Source: a virus. Taken from it: a stretch of 50,429 nt of DNA. The translations under genes and the position numbers were made by a program. The notes beneath the pieces were generated by a model that saw only the letters and a program-made list of their open reading frames with translations, searched no databases and had not been told where the DNA came from. How positions within the stretch are numbered: position 1 is the stretch's first letter; each line of letters begins with the position of its first letter. Shown piece after piece: positions 38,698 to 46,567 of the stretch. Location: positions 1-50,429 of the IMG/VR virus record IMGVR_UViG_3300021356_000031. One strand, 5' to 3'.

Positions 38698-40851
38698 ATG
38701 GCAGAAACTAATTTAACAGCTAATAACATTTACTTTGAAGATGTACCGAATGAAGACGGTATGCAGCTTACGCTGGAAGAAAACCTGCGTAACAACTTAG
38801 TAGGTCTTATTAATGATCGCTATACTTCTGCTAAGATGTCTCGTGACTTAGATGAGCAGCGATGGCTAACAGCTTACCATAACTATCGTGGTCTTTATGG
38901 CAAAAATGTACGCTTTAGAGAATCTGAAAAATCTAGAGTGTTTGTTAAAGTAACTAAGACTAAAGTTCTTGCAGCCTTTGGTCAACTCGTAGACGTAGTA
39001 TTTGGTGCTAATAAGTTTCCGATTGGAATTACAGAAACTAAAGTACCAGAAGGTGTATCAAAACACGCACACGTTACTCCGGGTGTTGAAACTTCGCAAC
39101 CTGAAGTTCAAGAAGAAACAACAGAAAATCCATATGATGTAGGTTATGAAGGTGACGGGCGTGTTTTAAAGCCCGGAGCTACTTATGGTACGGGTAAGTT
39201 TGAAGAGATAATGCTTGACAAGCAGGCCGAAGAAAAAGACATGCTTGTTGAAGGTTTATCTCCAGACCCTCAAGTTCTTGAATTAAGTCCAGCGCAGAAA
39301 GCTGCAAGACGTATGGAAAAAATAATTCACGATCAGATAGAGGAGTCAAACGGCGCTAGTGAAATTAGAAACGCATTATTTGAATCAGCTTTATTCGGCA
39401 CAGGAATCGTTAAAGGGCCATTCAATTTTAACAAAACCCTCCATCGATGGGCTGAAGGAGAGGACGGTGATCGAACTTACTCTCCTGTTGATGTTAGGGT
39501 GCCTCGCTTGGAGTTTGTTAGCATCTGGGATTTTTTCCCCGACCCCAACGCAACAAATATTAATGAATCAGAGTATGTATTCCATAGACATAGAATGAAT
39601 CGTACTCAGCTTCGTAGTCTTGGTAAGATGCCTTACTTTGACAAAGAAGCTATACGTACATGCCTTCAGATGGGGCCTAACTACGTAGAAGAAGATTATG
39701 AATATGAACTAAAAGATGATAACCGTGGTGATGACTATGGTTCATCTCAGTATGAAGTTCTAGAGTATTGGGGCGTGATGGATGCGGAATACTGTCGCCA
39801 AGTAGGTATGGAAATACCCGAAGATGTAGACGACCTAGACGAAGTTCAAATAAACGCTTGGACTTGCAACGGTCAAATGCTTCGCAGTGTTGTAAATCCA
39901 TTCACCCCCTTCCGTATTCCTTATCATGCGTTTAGCTACGAAAAGAATCCCTATAGCTTTTTTGGTATAGGCGTAGCAGAAAACATGGATGACTCTCAAA
40001 AGATTATGAATGGTCATGCACGTATGGCTATTGATAATCTGGCTCTATCAGGCTCTGTAATCTTTGATGTTGATGAAACTGCCCTTGTAGGCGGTCAGAG
40101 CATGGAGATTTATCCCGGTAAAGTGTTCAGACGGCAAGCAGGTGTGCCCGGAACAGCTATTAATGGCTTAAAGTTTCCAAACACTACTGTAGAAAATATG
40201 CAGATGTTTGATAAATTCCGACAGCTTGCAGACGAGCAAACAGGTATTCCATCTTACAGTCATGGTCAAACAGGCGTACAAAGCATGACACGTACCGCAT
40301 CAGGTATGTCTATGTTGCTGGGTGCAGCTTCATTAAATATTAAAACTGTTATTAAAAATCTTGATGACTTCTTGTTAAAGCCTTTAGGTGAAGCATACTT
40401 CCAATGGAATATGCAGTTTTTAGATTCTAAGTTAGGTGTAGAAGGTGATTTAGAAGTTAAGGCTACAGGAACTAACAGCTTGATGCAGAAGGAAGTACGC
40501 TCTCAAAGGCTTACAATGTTTCTTCAAACAGCGGCTAACCCTGCCGTGGCTCCGTTTATTAAGATGAATAAACTTATTAGTGAACTGGCGTATAGTTTAG
40601 ATCTAGACCCAGATGAACTAATGAATGACCCTGAAGAAGCTGCAATGATGGCTCAGATTATAGGAATGCAAAACAATGTTGGACAAGCAACTGGCGCGGA
40701 AGCTGGCCCCGGTGGTCAAGAACAAGGAGCTATGGGAGCCGCTGAAGGAGTACCTGAACAGCCTCAAGACCTTGGAGCTACAGGTACTGGTGGCGGCAAC
40801 ATCGGAACTGGAGCTGTTCCGCAGCCAAGGGAAGATGAGTTTTCTGGCTAG
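38698..40851 (+). CDS. Portal protein (717 aa)
   Basis: Podovirus-type portal by size, position after terL, and conserved blocks RWLTAYHNYRGLYGK, KTKVLAAFGQLVDVVFGANK, FALFE-like NALFESALFGTGIVKGPF, VSIWDFFPDP, RIPYHAFSYEKNPYSFFGIG and GVQSMTRTASGMSMLLGAA. The C-terminus is Gly/Gln/Ala-rich and flexible. It forms the dodecameric head-tail channel. An AGG-type site precedes the ATG. A small ORF overlaps its 3' end. Confidence 0.9.
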   Translation: MAETNLTANNIYFEDVPNEDGMQLTLEENLRNNLVGLINDRYTSAKMSRDLDEQRWLTAYHNYRGLYGKNVRFRESEKSRVFVKVTKTKVLAAFGQLVDVVFGANKFPIGITETKVPEGVSKHAHVTPGVETSQPEVQEETTENPYDVGYEGDGRVLKPGATYGTGKFEEIMLDKQAEEKDMLVEGLSPDPQVLELSPAQKAARRMEKIIHDQIEESNGASEIRNALFESALFGTGIVKGPFNFNKTLHRWAEGEDGDRTYSPVDVRVPRLEFVSIWDFFPDPNATNINESEYVFHRHRMNRTQLRSLGKMPYFDKEAIRTCLQMGPNYVEEDYEYELKDDNRGDDYGSSQYEVLEYWGVMDAEYCRQVGMEIPEDVDDLDEVQINAWTCNGQMLRSVVNPFTPFRIPYHAFSYEKNPYSFFGIGVAENMDDSQKIMNGHARMAIDNLALSGSVIFDVDETALVGGQSMEIYPGKVFRRQAGVPGTAINGLKFPNTTVENMQMFDKFRQLADEQTGIPSYSHGQTGVQSMTRTASGMSMLLGAASLNIKTVIKNLDDFLLKPLGEAYFQWNMQFLDSKLGVEGDLEVKATGTNSLMQKEVRSQRLTMFLQTAANPAVAPFIKMNKLISELAYSLDLDPDELMNDPEEAAMMAQIIGMQNNVGQATGAEAGPGGQEQGAMGAAEGVPEQPQDLGATGTGGGNIGTGAVPQPREDEFSG

Positions 40852-40909
40852 ATTAGAAACATTACCTTCTCAAGTAGACGAAGCACTTAATAGGAAAGAA
40901 TATGACTAA
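40835..40909 (+). CDS. 24-aa ORF overlapping portal 3' end
   Basis: ATG at 40835 with AGGGAAG just upstream; the peptide begins MSFLARLETLPSQVDEALNR and ends in Tyr-Asp. It links portal (17-base overlap) to the next gene (8-base overlap), so it may serve mainly for translational coupling. Confidence 0.4.
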   Translation: MSFLARLETLPSQVDEALNRKEYD

Positions 40910-41528
40910 ACAAAAACTTACAGACCTAACAGGCGATGGTAAAATAACTCAGGCAGATGTTTTAAAAGGTCGTGGAGTTTTTAATGAAGGAGGCTCTATG
41001 ATGATACCTCCTGAAGGTGTGCCAGTGGATACTTATCCAAATATACCAGAAGACGAAATGGATGAAGCAATGGCATCACAACTTCCAGATAATGAAATGG
41101 AAGATAACTACATTGAATATGTGATGGATGAGTCACTCAATGACGAAGAACAAGATTATTTAGCAGAAGTATTACAAGGAGATCCAAGGTTGTCAGACAT
41201 CTTGGACAAAGTAATTACTACTGCTTCAGAATTTTCGGGTGCTGGAGAAGTCGAAGGCCCCGGAACTGGTGTATCAGATTCTATCCCCGCTCGTTTGAGT
41301 GATGGAGAGTTTGTATTTACCAGAAAAGCAACCGACCAGATTGGTGCAGACAATCTCCAACGAATGATGGACGATGCTGAACGTGCCTATGATGGCGGTT
41401 TACAACGTGAAGACATGGCTATTGGTGGCATGGCACAAGATGAAGAAGAACTTTCTCCATTAAGTAAAACCGATGAGGAAATTAAAAAGCTCATGATGGG
41501 TGCCAACAAAATGCCTAGTCTTCGTTAA
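40902..41528 (+). CDS. Acidic head-assembly-region protein (208 aa)
   Basis: The N-terminus DLTGDGKITQADVLKGRG resembles an EF-hand or dockerin-type calcium loop (Asp, Asp, Gly pattern). A very acidic middle is followed by GPGTGVSDSIPARLSDGEFV and FTRKATDQIGADNLQRMMDD, a block I have seen in many marine podovirus head genes. It sits between portal and scaffold, so it is probably a head-assembly or packaged minor protein. Exact role unknown. Confidence 0.65.
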   Translation: MTKQKLTDLTGDGKITQADVLKGRGVFNEGGSMMIPPEGVPVDTYPNIPEDEMDEAMASQLPDNEMEDNYIEYVMDESLNDEEQDYLAEVLQGDPRLSDILDKVITTASEFSGAGEVEGPGTGVSDSIPARLSDGEFVFTRKATDQIGADNLQRMMDDAERAYDGGLQREDMAIGGMAQDEEELSPLSKTDEEIKKLMMGANKMPSLR

Positions 41529-41534
41529 TTTTAC

Positions 41535-41605
41535 GGCTACCTTGGTAAGACAAGCCCCATAAACTCGACGGAGTTAATATGGCTACCTTGCAAGACACAA
41601 GCCCC
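41535..41605 (+). repeat. 24-bp imperfect duplication upstream of scaffold gene
   Basis: 41535-41558 and 41581-41605 share GGCTACCTTG, AAGACA and AAGCCCC. The second copy follows an ATG with a GGAG site; the first lacks a start codon. Confidence 0.7.
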
Positions 41606-41653
41606 GTGAAGGAGATTGAGAATGTCAGAAGTACAACAAGAGGAAACACCTAA
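41579..41653 (+). CDS. 24-aa leader ORF before scaffold
   Basis: ATG at 41579 with GGAG 5 bases upstream; the peptide begins MATLQDTSPVKEIENV. It overlaps the scaffold start in another frame and could tune scaffold translation. The only evidence is the ribosome site and the duplicated sequence. Confidence 0.4.
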   Translation: MATLQDTSPVKEIENVRSTTRGNT

Positions 41654-42458
41654 TCCATATAACGCTAGAAAGTCTTGGCACACGCCAGATAAACCCAGTA
41701 TGGGAAATGCAGATGGATTATTTTTTGAACCTCAACAAGAGCAGGCTACCCTTGATGAAGAGGCCCCTGATCAACAAGAGGAACAACCTCGTAAAAGAAC
41801 TAACTATAAAAAGCGATACGATGATCTAAAGCGTCATTATGATCAAAAGCTTGGAGAGTTTAAACAAAAGGAGCAAGAGCTTCTTGCAATGGCTCAACAG
41901 GCACAGCCTCGCTATGAACCGCCTAAATCTGAAGAAGAGATAGAAAGTTTTAAGCAGGAGTATCCTGATCTTTACAATACTGTTGAATCTGTAGCACATA
42001 TGCAGAGTCAACGGCAGGTAGCAGAACTTGAAGCACAACTACAGTCTATGCGTCAGCGTGAGGCTGAAGTAATGCGTCGAGAGGCTGAAGCTACTTTACA
42101 ACAGCGTCATCCAGACTTTGATGAAATCAGAGGGGATGAGCAGTTTCATGAGTGGGCAAAGCAGCAACCTGAGCAAATTCAGGATTGGGTTTATAACAAC
42201 CCTGATAATGTTGCTTTGGCATCAAAAGCTATTGATCTTTATAAGTTAGAAACTGGCAAGACTCAAACTAAACAACAGTCCAGAAAAAAACCTCAAGGTT
42301 CAGCAGCAGATATGGTATCAACTAAAACAACTAACGTAGATGCTGGTCAACCTAAGATTTGGACTGAACGGGAAATCGCTGCTATGTCCCTAGATCAGTT
42401 TGATAAGCACGAAGCTGACATCAAACAAGCAATGATAGAGGGTCGTGTAGTAGCATAA
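41622..42458 (+). CDS. Scaffold protein (278 aa)
   Basis: ATG at 41622 (MSEVQQEETPNPYNARKSWH) with GAAGGAGA upstream; a TTG at 41616 is less likely. Acidic, Gln/Glu-rich and strongly coiled coil (about 50-170: KRYDDLKRHYDQKLGEFKQK, AELEAQLQSMRQREAEVM), with a C-terminal charged helix. Length, composition and position between portal and major capsid protein are those of a podovirus scaffold that templates prohead assembly and is later lost. Confidence 0.88.
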   Translation: MSEVQQEETPNPYNARKSWHTPDKPSMGNADGLFFEPQQEQATLDEEAPDQQEEQPRKRTNYKKRYDDLKRHYDQKLGEFKQKEQELLAMAQQAQPRYEPPKSEEEIESFKQEYPDLYNTVESVAHMQSQRQVAELEAQLQSMRQREAEVMRREAEATLQQRHPDFDEIRGDEQFHEWAKQQPEQIQDWVYNNPDNVALASKAIDLYKLETGKTQTKQQSRKKPQGSAADMVSTKTTNVDAGQPKIWTEREIAAMSLDQFDKHEADIKQAMIEGRVVA

Positions 42459-42485
42459 TTAACTTTGTGTTAGGAGTATATTAAC

Positions 42486-43475
42486 ATGGCTAATAACGTA
42501 TCAGATCAATTTTTTGAGCCGTCAACCGATACAGATGCAAACTTTGCGAATTCCGTATCAGGTCAGGCGAATTCATTTTTCTTACCTAAAGTTTATTCCA
42601 AGCAGGTATTAAACTTTTTCCGTAAGGCTTCTGTAGTTGAAGCAATCACCAACACCGACTATGCAGGTGAAATTGCACAGTTTGGTGATAGTGTACGCAT
42701 CATTAAAGAGCCTGAAATTACTGTTTATCAGTATGAGCGTGGTCAAGACGTAACGCAGACCAAGCTGACCGACCAAGAAATTTCCTTGGTTGTTGACATT
42801 GCAAACGCATTTAAGTTCATCGTAGATGACATTGAAACCAATATGTCTCACGTTAACTTCCGTGACGTTGCTACGTCTTCAGCGGCTTATTCTTTGCGTG
42901 ATGCTTTTGACTCAGGTGTACTGGCAACGATGTTTGCTGGTGTATCTAGCTCTAGCCCCGACCATATTCTTGGTTCTGATAGCGCAACTGACCTTGCTGC
43001 TGGTACTTTTGACGGTACTGGTAACTTGGACATTGGTTTTGCTTCAGGTGAGCATGATCCTATCGACGTAATGGCTCGTATGGCTCGTTTGCTTGATGAG
43101 CAAAACATTCCTGAAGAAGGACGATGGTTTGTAGCTAGTCCTGAGTTCTATGAAGTACTTGGACAAGCAAGCTCTAAGCTACTGTCTGTAGACTTCAACG
43201 CAGGTCAAGGTTCCATCCGTAATGGTTTGGTAAGCTCTGGCAAGCTGCGTGGATTCGATATGTACAAGTCAAACAACATTGCTGCAACGTCTAACGCTGC
43301 TGGCAAGTGCTTGGCGGGTCACATTTCTTCTACGGCTACTGCTCAAACTATTACCAGCACTGAAGTGATCCGTGATCCTTCTAGCTTTGGTGATATTGTT
43401 CGTGGTCTACACGTTTACGGTGCTAAGGTACTGCGACCAGAAGCTCTGGTTTCAGCTTTCTACGGTATCGACTAA
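42486..43475 (+). CDS. Major capsid protein (329 aa)
   Basis: HK97-fold podovirus coat by position, length and blocks: SFFLPKVYSKQVLNFFRKAS (N-arm), QFGDSVRIIKEPEITVYQYE (E-loop region), DIANAFKFIVDDIETNMSHV, and NIPEEGRWFVASPEFYEVLG through VSAFYGID (P and A domains). AGGAG precedes the ATG. Codon use is slightly more GC-rich than in neighbours, as expected for the most highly expressed gene. A strong terminator follows, which fits its expression peak. Confidence 0.92.
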   Translation: MANNVSDQFFEPSTDTDANFANSVSGQANSFFLPKVYSKQVLNFFRKASVVEAITNTDYAGEIAQFGDSVRIIKEPEITVYQYERGQDVTQTKLTDQEISLVVDIANAFKFIVDDIETNMSHVNFRDVATSSAAYSLRDAFDSGVLATMFAGVSSSSPDHILGSDSATDLAAGTFDGTGNLDIGFASGEHDPIDVMARMARLLDEQNIPEEGRWFVASPEFYEVLGQASSKLLSVDFNAGQGSIRNGLVSSGKLRGFDMYKSNNIAATSNAAGKCLAGHISSTATAQTITSTEVIRDPSSFGDIVRGLHVYGAKVLRPEALVSAFYGID

Positions 43476-43488
43476 TAGACCGTTATGG

Positions 43489-43518
43489 GAGGGCTGCTTC
43501 GGTGGCCCTCTCTTTTTA
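43489..43518 (+). terminator. Intrinsic terminator after capsid gene, UUCG loop
   Basis: GAGGGC-TGC-TTCG-GTG-GCCCTC with two wobble pairs (43489-43510), followed by TCTTTTT. It should trim transcription beyond the capsid gene; genes downstream need readthrough. Confidence 0.85.
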
Positions 43519-43532
43519 TTGGAGATTTTTAA

Positions 43533-43742
43533 ATGCCTCAAATCGGTTCAGATGCAAAACCAATGATGTTTCGTAAAACTCTTGTAAGTAAAGAAAGCCG
43601 TTTCCGAAAAGGAATGAATCTTTCTCAGTACAAAGATAATTATGATCGTATTTTTAACAAGTCTTCGGATACTACGGAGTATGCTACAGAACTTGAGGCA
43701 GCTAGAGAAAAAAGTAAAACTTTTTCAATGGAGCAAGACTAA
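43533..43742 (+). CDS. Small protein after capsid (69 aa)
   Basis: GGAG precedes the ATG. Charged helical protein (MFRKTLVSKESRFRKGMNLS, ATELEAAREKSKTFSMEQD). It lies between the capsid terminator and the next small gene, overlapping it by one base. Not recognised. Confidence 0.6.
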   Translation: MPQIGSDAKPMMFRKTLVSKESRFRKGMNLSQYKDNYDRIFNKSSDTTEYATELEAAREKSKTFSMEQD

Positions 43743-44056
43743 TGAGTTTATTCAAAACGATTAAAAAATTAGTAGCTGAAGTAAATCAAAAAACAAACTA
43801 CGGTGGTGTTCAAGAGCTACCCATGTATGGGATTGGATACGATGAAAAAATCCAATATAATGAAGGGGGTCAGACTATGTACGGTAAAGATAAAAAGAAA
43901 GGTATGATGTACGGTGGTATGAGCCGTAAGAATAAGATGGGCGGTGGGCGTTCTATGTACGGTCATGGCGGTAAAGCTTCTTCAGGTATTTATGAAATGG
44001 AAGCAGCTTGTAATGAAATGGCTGGATATAACAAAAGTGCGGCAAGAGGCAAATGA
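43742..44056 (+). CDS. Gly/Met/Lys-rich small protein (104 aa)
   Basis: An N-terminal helix is followed by a Gly/Met/Tyr/Lys-rich region (MYGKDKKKGMMYGGMSRKNK, MGGGRSMYGHGGKASSG), a style I have seen in small head-region proteins of marine phages. Overlaps both neighbours by 1-4 bases. It may be a minor virion or DNA-associated protein. Confidence 0.55.
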   Translation: MSLFKTIKKLVAEVNQKTNYGGVQELPMYGIGYDEKIQYNEGGQTMYGKDKKKGMMYGGMSRKNKMGGGRSMYGHGGKASSGIYEMEAACNEMAGYNKSAARGK

Positions 44057-44196
44057 GAGTATCGGCCCCTAAAGGCTATCACTGGATGAAATCTGGTAAG
44101 TCTTACAAGCTTATGAAAGATCCTAAAGACGGATATAAGCCCCACAAGGGCGCAAGCAAGTCAGCAAACTTTGAGGTTCAAAAGGTACATAAATAA
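44053..44196 (+). CDS. Small basic protein (47 aa)
   Basis: ATG at 44053 (ATGA overlap), TAA ending at 44196 (one base inside the next ATG). Product MRVSAPKGYHWMKSGKSYKL with a Lys/His-rich middle and end QKVHK. The pattern PKGYHWMKSGKSYKLMKDP is one I recall from marine phages. Likely real because the overlaps are seamless. Confidence 0.65.
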   Translation: MRVSAPKGYHWMKSGKSYKLMKDPKDGYKPHKGASKSANFEVQKVHK

Positions 44197-44966
44197 TGGC
44201 TGCAACATATCTACAAATAACCAATGAACTTCTGCGAGAGCTAAATGAGGTTGCGTTGACTTCTGCAACTTTTGCTGGTGCTATTGGTATTCAACAACAT
44301 GTCAAAGATGTAGTCAATAGGGCTTACTTTGATATAGTTAATGAAGAACCTCAGTGGCCTTTTCTAGCAGCTAATTTAAGTGGTGAAACAGACCCTATGT
44401 ACGGCAATGTGTATGTAGAAACTGTGGCAGGACAGCGTTGGTATAATTTAAAACCTTCTAGTTCTTCTCTAACCACTGACTATGGTTATGTTGATTGGGA
44501 TAACTTTTATTTAACTACTGTAGGTGTATCAGGAGAAACAGCACCTTATGTTGCACGTAACTTGCGTTTTACTACTATAGAATCTTGGAAAGACTATCGA
44601 CGTATTCCAGAAAACTTAGATGATGCAGATACCCAGCAATATGGTGTACCTGACCGTGTAATTAAAAGTCCTGATAATCGTAAGTTTGGACTAAGCGCAA
44701 TACCTGATAAAGTATATCGTGTTTGGTTTTATGCTTACGTATTACCTACAGAACTTTCAGCTTTTGGTGATGAAATAGTTTTTCCAGATGTATATAAAAC
44801 AGTTTTGCTTGCAAGAGCTAGATATTATGTACATCAGTTTAAAGAAAATACACAAGAAGCGGCCTTTGCTCTGGAAGATTATAAACGTGGATTACGTTTA
44901 ATGAAACTTCATTTAATGGAGCCTACGCCCGGATATTTTAAAGATGACCGTATGAGGTTTGTATAA
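44196..44966 (+). CDS. Tail tubular protein A-like head-tail adaptor (256 aa)
   Basis: The pattern YLQITNELLRELNEVALTSA, VVNRAYFDIVNEEPQWPFLA and the C-terminal helix TVLLARARYYVHQFKENTQE suit the T7 gp11-like adaptor that closes the portal. Length and gene order (coat, adaptor, nozzle, fibre) fit. Overlaps the next gene by one base. Confidence 0.82.
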   Translation: MAATYLQITNELLRELNEVALTSATFAGAIGIQQHVKDVVNRAYFDIVNEEPQWPFLAANLSGETDPMYGNVYVETVAGQRWYNLKPSSSSLTTDYGYVDWDNFYLTTVGVSGETAPYVARNLRFTTIESWKDYRRIPENLDDADTQQYGVPDRVIKSPDNRKFGLSAIPDKVYRVWFYAYVLPTELSAFGDEIVFPDVYKTVLLARARYYVHQFKENTQEAAFALEDYKRGLRLMKLHLMEPTPGYFKDDRMRFV

Positions 44967-46564
44967 TGTCTCAGCCTTTTGGTATTTCATGCAGAGGTGG
45001 TTTAAACACAAACCTTAATCAGCTTGAAATGCTTCGACAACCCGGCTTTGCTACTAAGCTCAGAAACTTTGAGGTAGATCCTGATGGAGGCTACAGACGA
45101 GTTAACGGGTTTACGCAGTATGGCGATACACGTCCTAATAGTGATAATGATATTCTTGGGATTTTTGTGTATGGCGACGGCGTGGTTGTCTGTTCAGGCA
45201 CTGATATACATTTTAGTATTGATGGCTCAACGTGGATACAAATTAATAAAAGTAGTGTGGCTAATGGTGGTGATGACTATACCACTTTTACGGGTCGCAG
45301 TGCCTTAACACGTACAGGCCAAGGACAATGTTCATTTGCACTTTTTGAAGGTGCGACATTTGATTATGGTGAGTTGATCATTGCAGACGGTGCTAACAAG
45401 CTTTATTCGTTTCGCATGGAAGGTACTGGCGCACTAACGACTCGCACATTTTTTGCGTTTGAAATTACAGTAGATGGTACTAACGGCGTTAAGTATATAG
45501 CAAACCATGATCATCATCTTATTGCAGCAGGTGTACAAAATAACTTAAATACAGTTTATTACAGTGTCTACAACGACCCTGATAACTTTACGGGTACTGG
45601 TGCTGGCTCAGTAGTTATATCAGATCAAATTCAAGGCATTCGTGGCTTCCGTACTGATTTGATTGTATTTGCTAAAAATAGCATTCACAAGCTTATAAAT
45701 ATTAATGACTCTGCAAGTATACGTATTGATCCTATTACAGAAAACGTAGGATGTTTATCAGGCTATAGCATTCAAGAAATTGGTGGTGATTTGTTATTTT
45801 TAAGTCCTGATGGTATTCGTACTATTGCAGGTACAGCACGTATTGGTGACGTTGAGTTAAGTTCTGTGTCTCGACAGATTCAACAAATTATTGGAAATAT
45901 TGCAGACTCAATTAATACATTTACTATTGACAGTTGTGTATTACGTTCTAAATCTCAGTATCGTTTATTTTATACAGACAGTAGTGCAAGTTCATCAGTT
46001 TCTAAAGGCATTATAGGTACCTTTACTCCTAATGGTTTTGAATGGTCTGAAACGCTTGGTATTCAGGCTATGGGACTTACAACAGGATTTGACAATAATG
46101 GAGTTGAAAAAGCTTTTCATGGTGATAAAGATGGGTACATCTATAATCATGATACAGGAGATACTTTTAATCCTCAAGGCTCCGCAGAAAATATAGCTGC
46201 AGAATATCAAACACCTAATTTTGATTTTGGTGATATTGGAACTAGAAAAACTATTAAATATGTACGTCTTTCTGTATCGCCCGAAGGCGAGTGTCAGCCA
46301 ACGCTAAGAATGCGTTTTGATTATGAAGACCCTAATATTACACAGCCCCCAGACTATACACTAGACTCTATTCCTTTACCAGCTATTTTTGGTTCGGCTG
46401 CATTTGGAGTAGCCACTTTTGGCGCTGCTAACGATCCAATGTTTAGACAACCAGTAGAAGGCAGCGGAAATACAATTAGTTTTAGAATTAAAAGCGAAGA
46501 TACTAAAGCGCCATATGCAATTAATGGTCTTTACATAGATTATATGCCATCAGGTAGGAGATAA
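44966..46564 (+). CDS. Tail tubular protein B-like tail nozzle / stabilisation protein (532 aa)
   Basis: A mostly beta protein with repeated strand patterns (ILGIFVYGDGVVVCSGTDIH, GELIIADGANKLYSFRMEG, LLFLSPDGIRTIAGTARIG) typical of podovirus tail nozzles (P22 gp10/T7 gp12 position). It starts SQPFGISCRGGLNTNLNQLE. It is placed between the adaptor and the fibre. I cannot distinguish a gp12-like nozzle from a gp10-like hub by eye. Confidence 0.75.
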   Translation: MSQPFGISCRGGLNTNLNQLEMLRQPGFATKLRNFEVDPDGGYRRVNGFTQYGDTRPNSDNDILGIFVYGDGVVVCSGTDIHFSIDGSTWIQINKSSVANGGDDYTTFTGRSALTRTGQGQCSFALFEGATFDYGELIIADGANKLYSFRMEGTGALTTRTFFAFEITVDGTNGVKYIANHDHHLIAAGVQNNLNTVYYSVYNDPDNFTGTGAGSVVISDQIQGIRGFRTDLIVFAKNSIHKLININDSASIRIDPITENVGCLSGYSIQEIGGDLLFLSPDGIRTIAGTARIGDVELSSVSRQIQQIIGNIADSINTFTIDSCVLRSKSQYRLFYTDSSASSSVSKGIIGTFTPNGFEWSETLGIQAMGLTTGFDNNGVEKAFHGDKDGYIYNHDTGDTFNPQGSAENIAAEYQTPNFDFGDIGTRKTIKYVRLSVSPEGECQPTLRMRFDYEDPNITQPPDYTLDSIPLPAIFGSAAFGVATFGAANDPMFRQPVEGSGNTISFRIKSEDTKAPYAINGLYIDYMPSGRR

Positions 46565-46567
46565 TAA

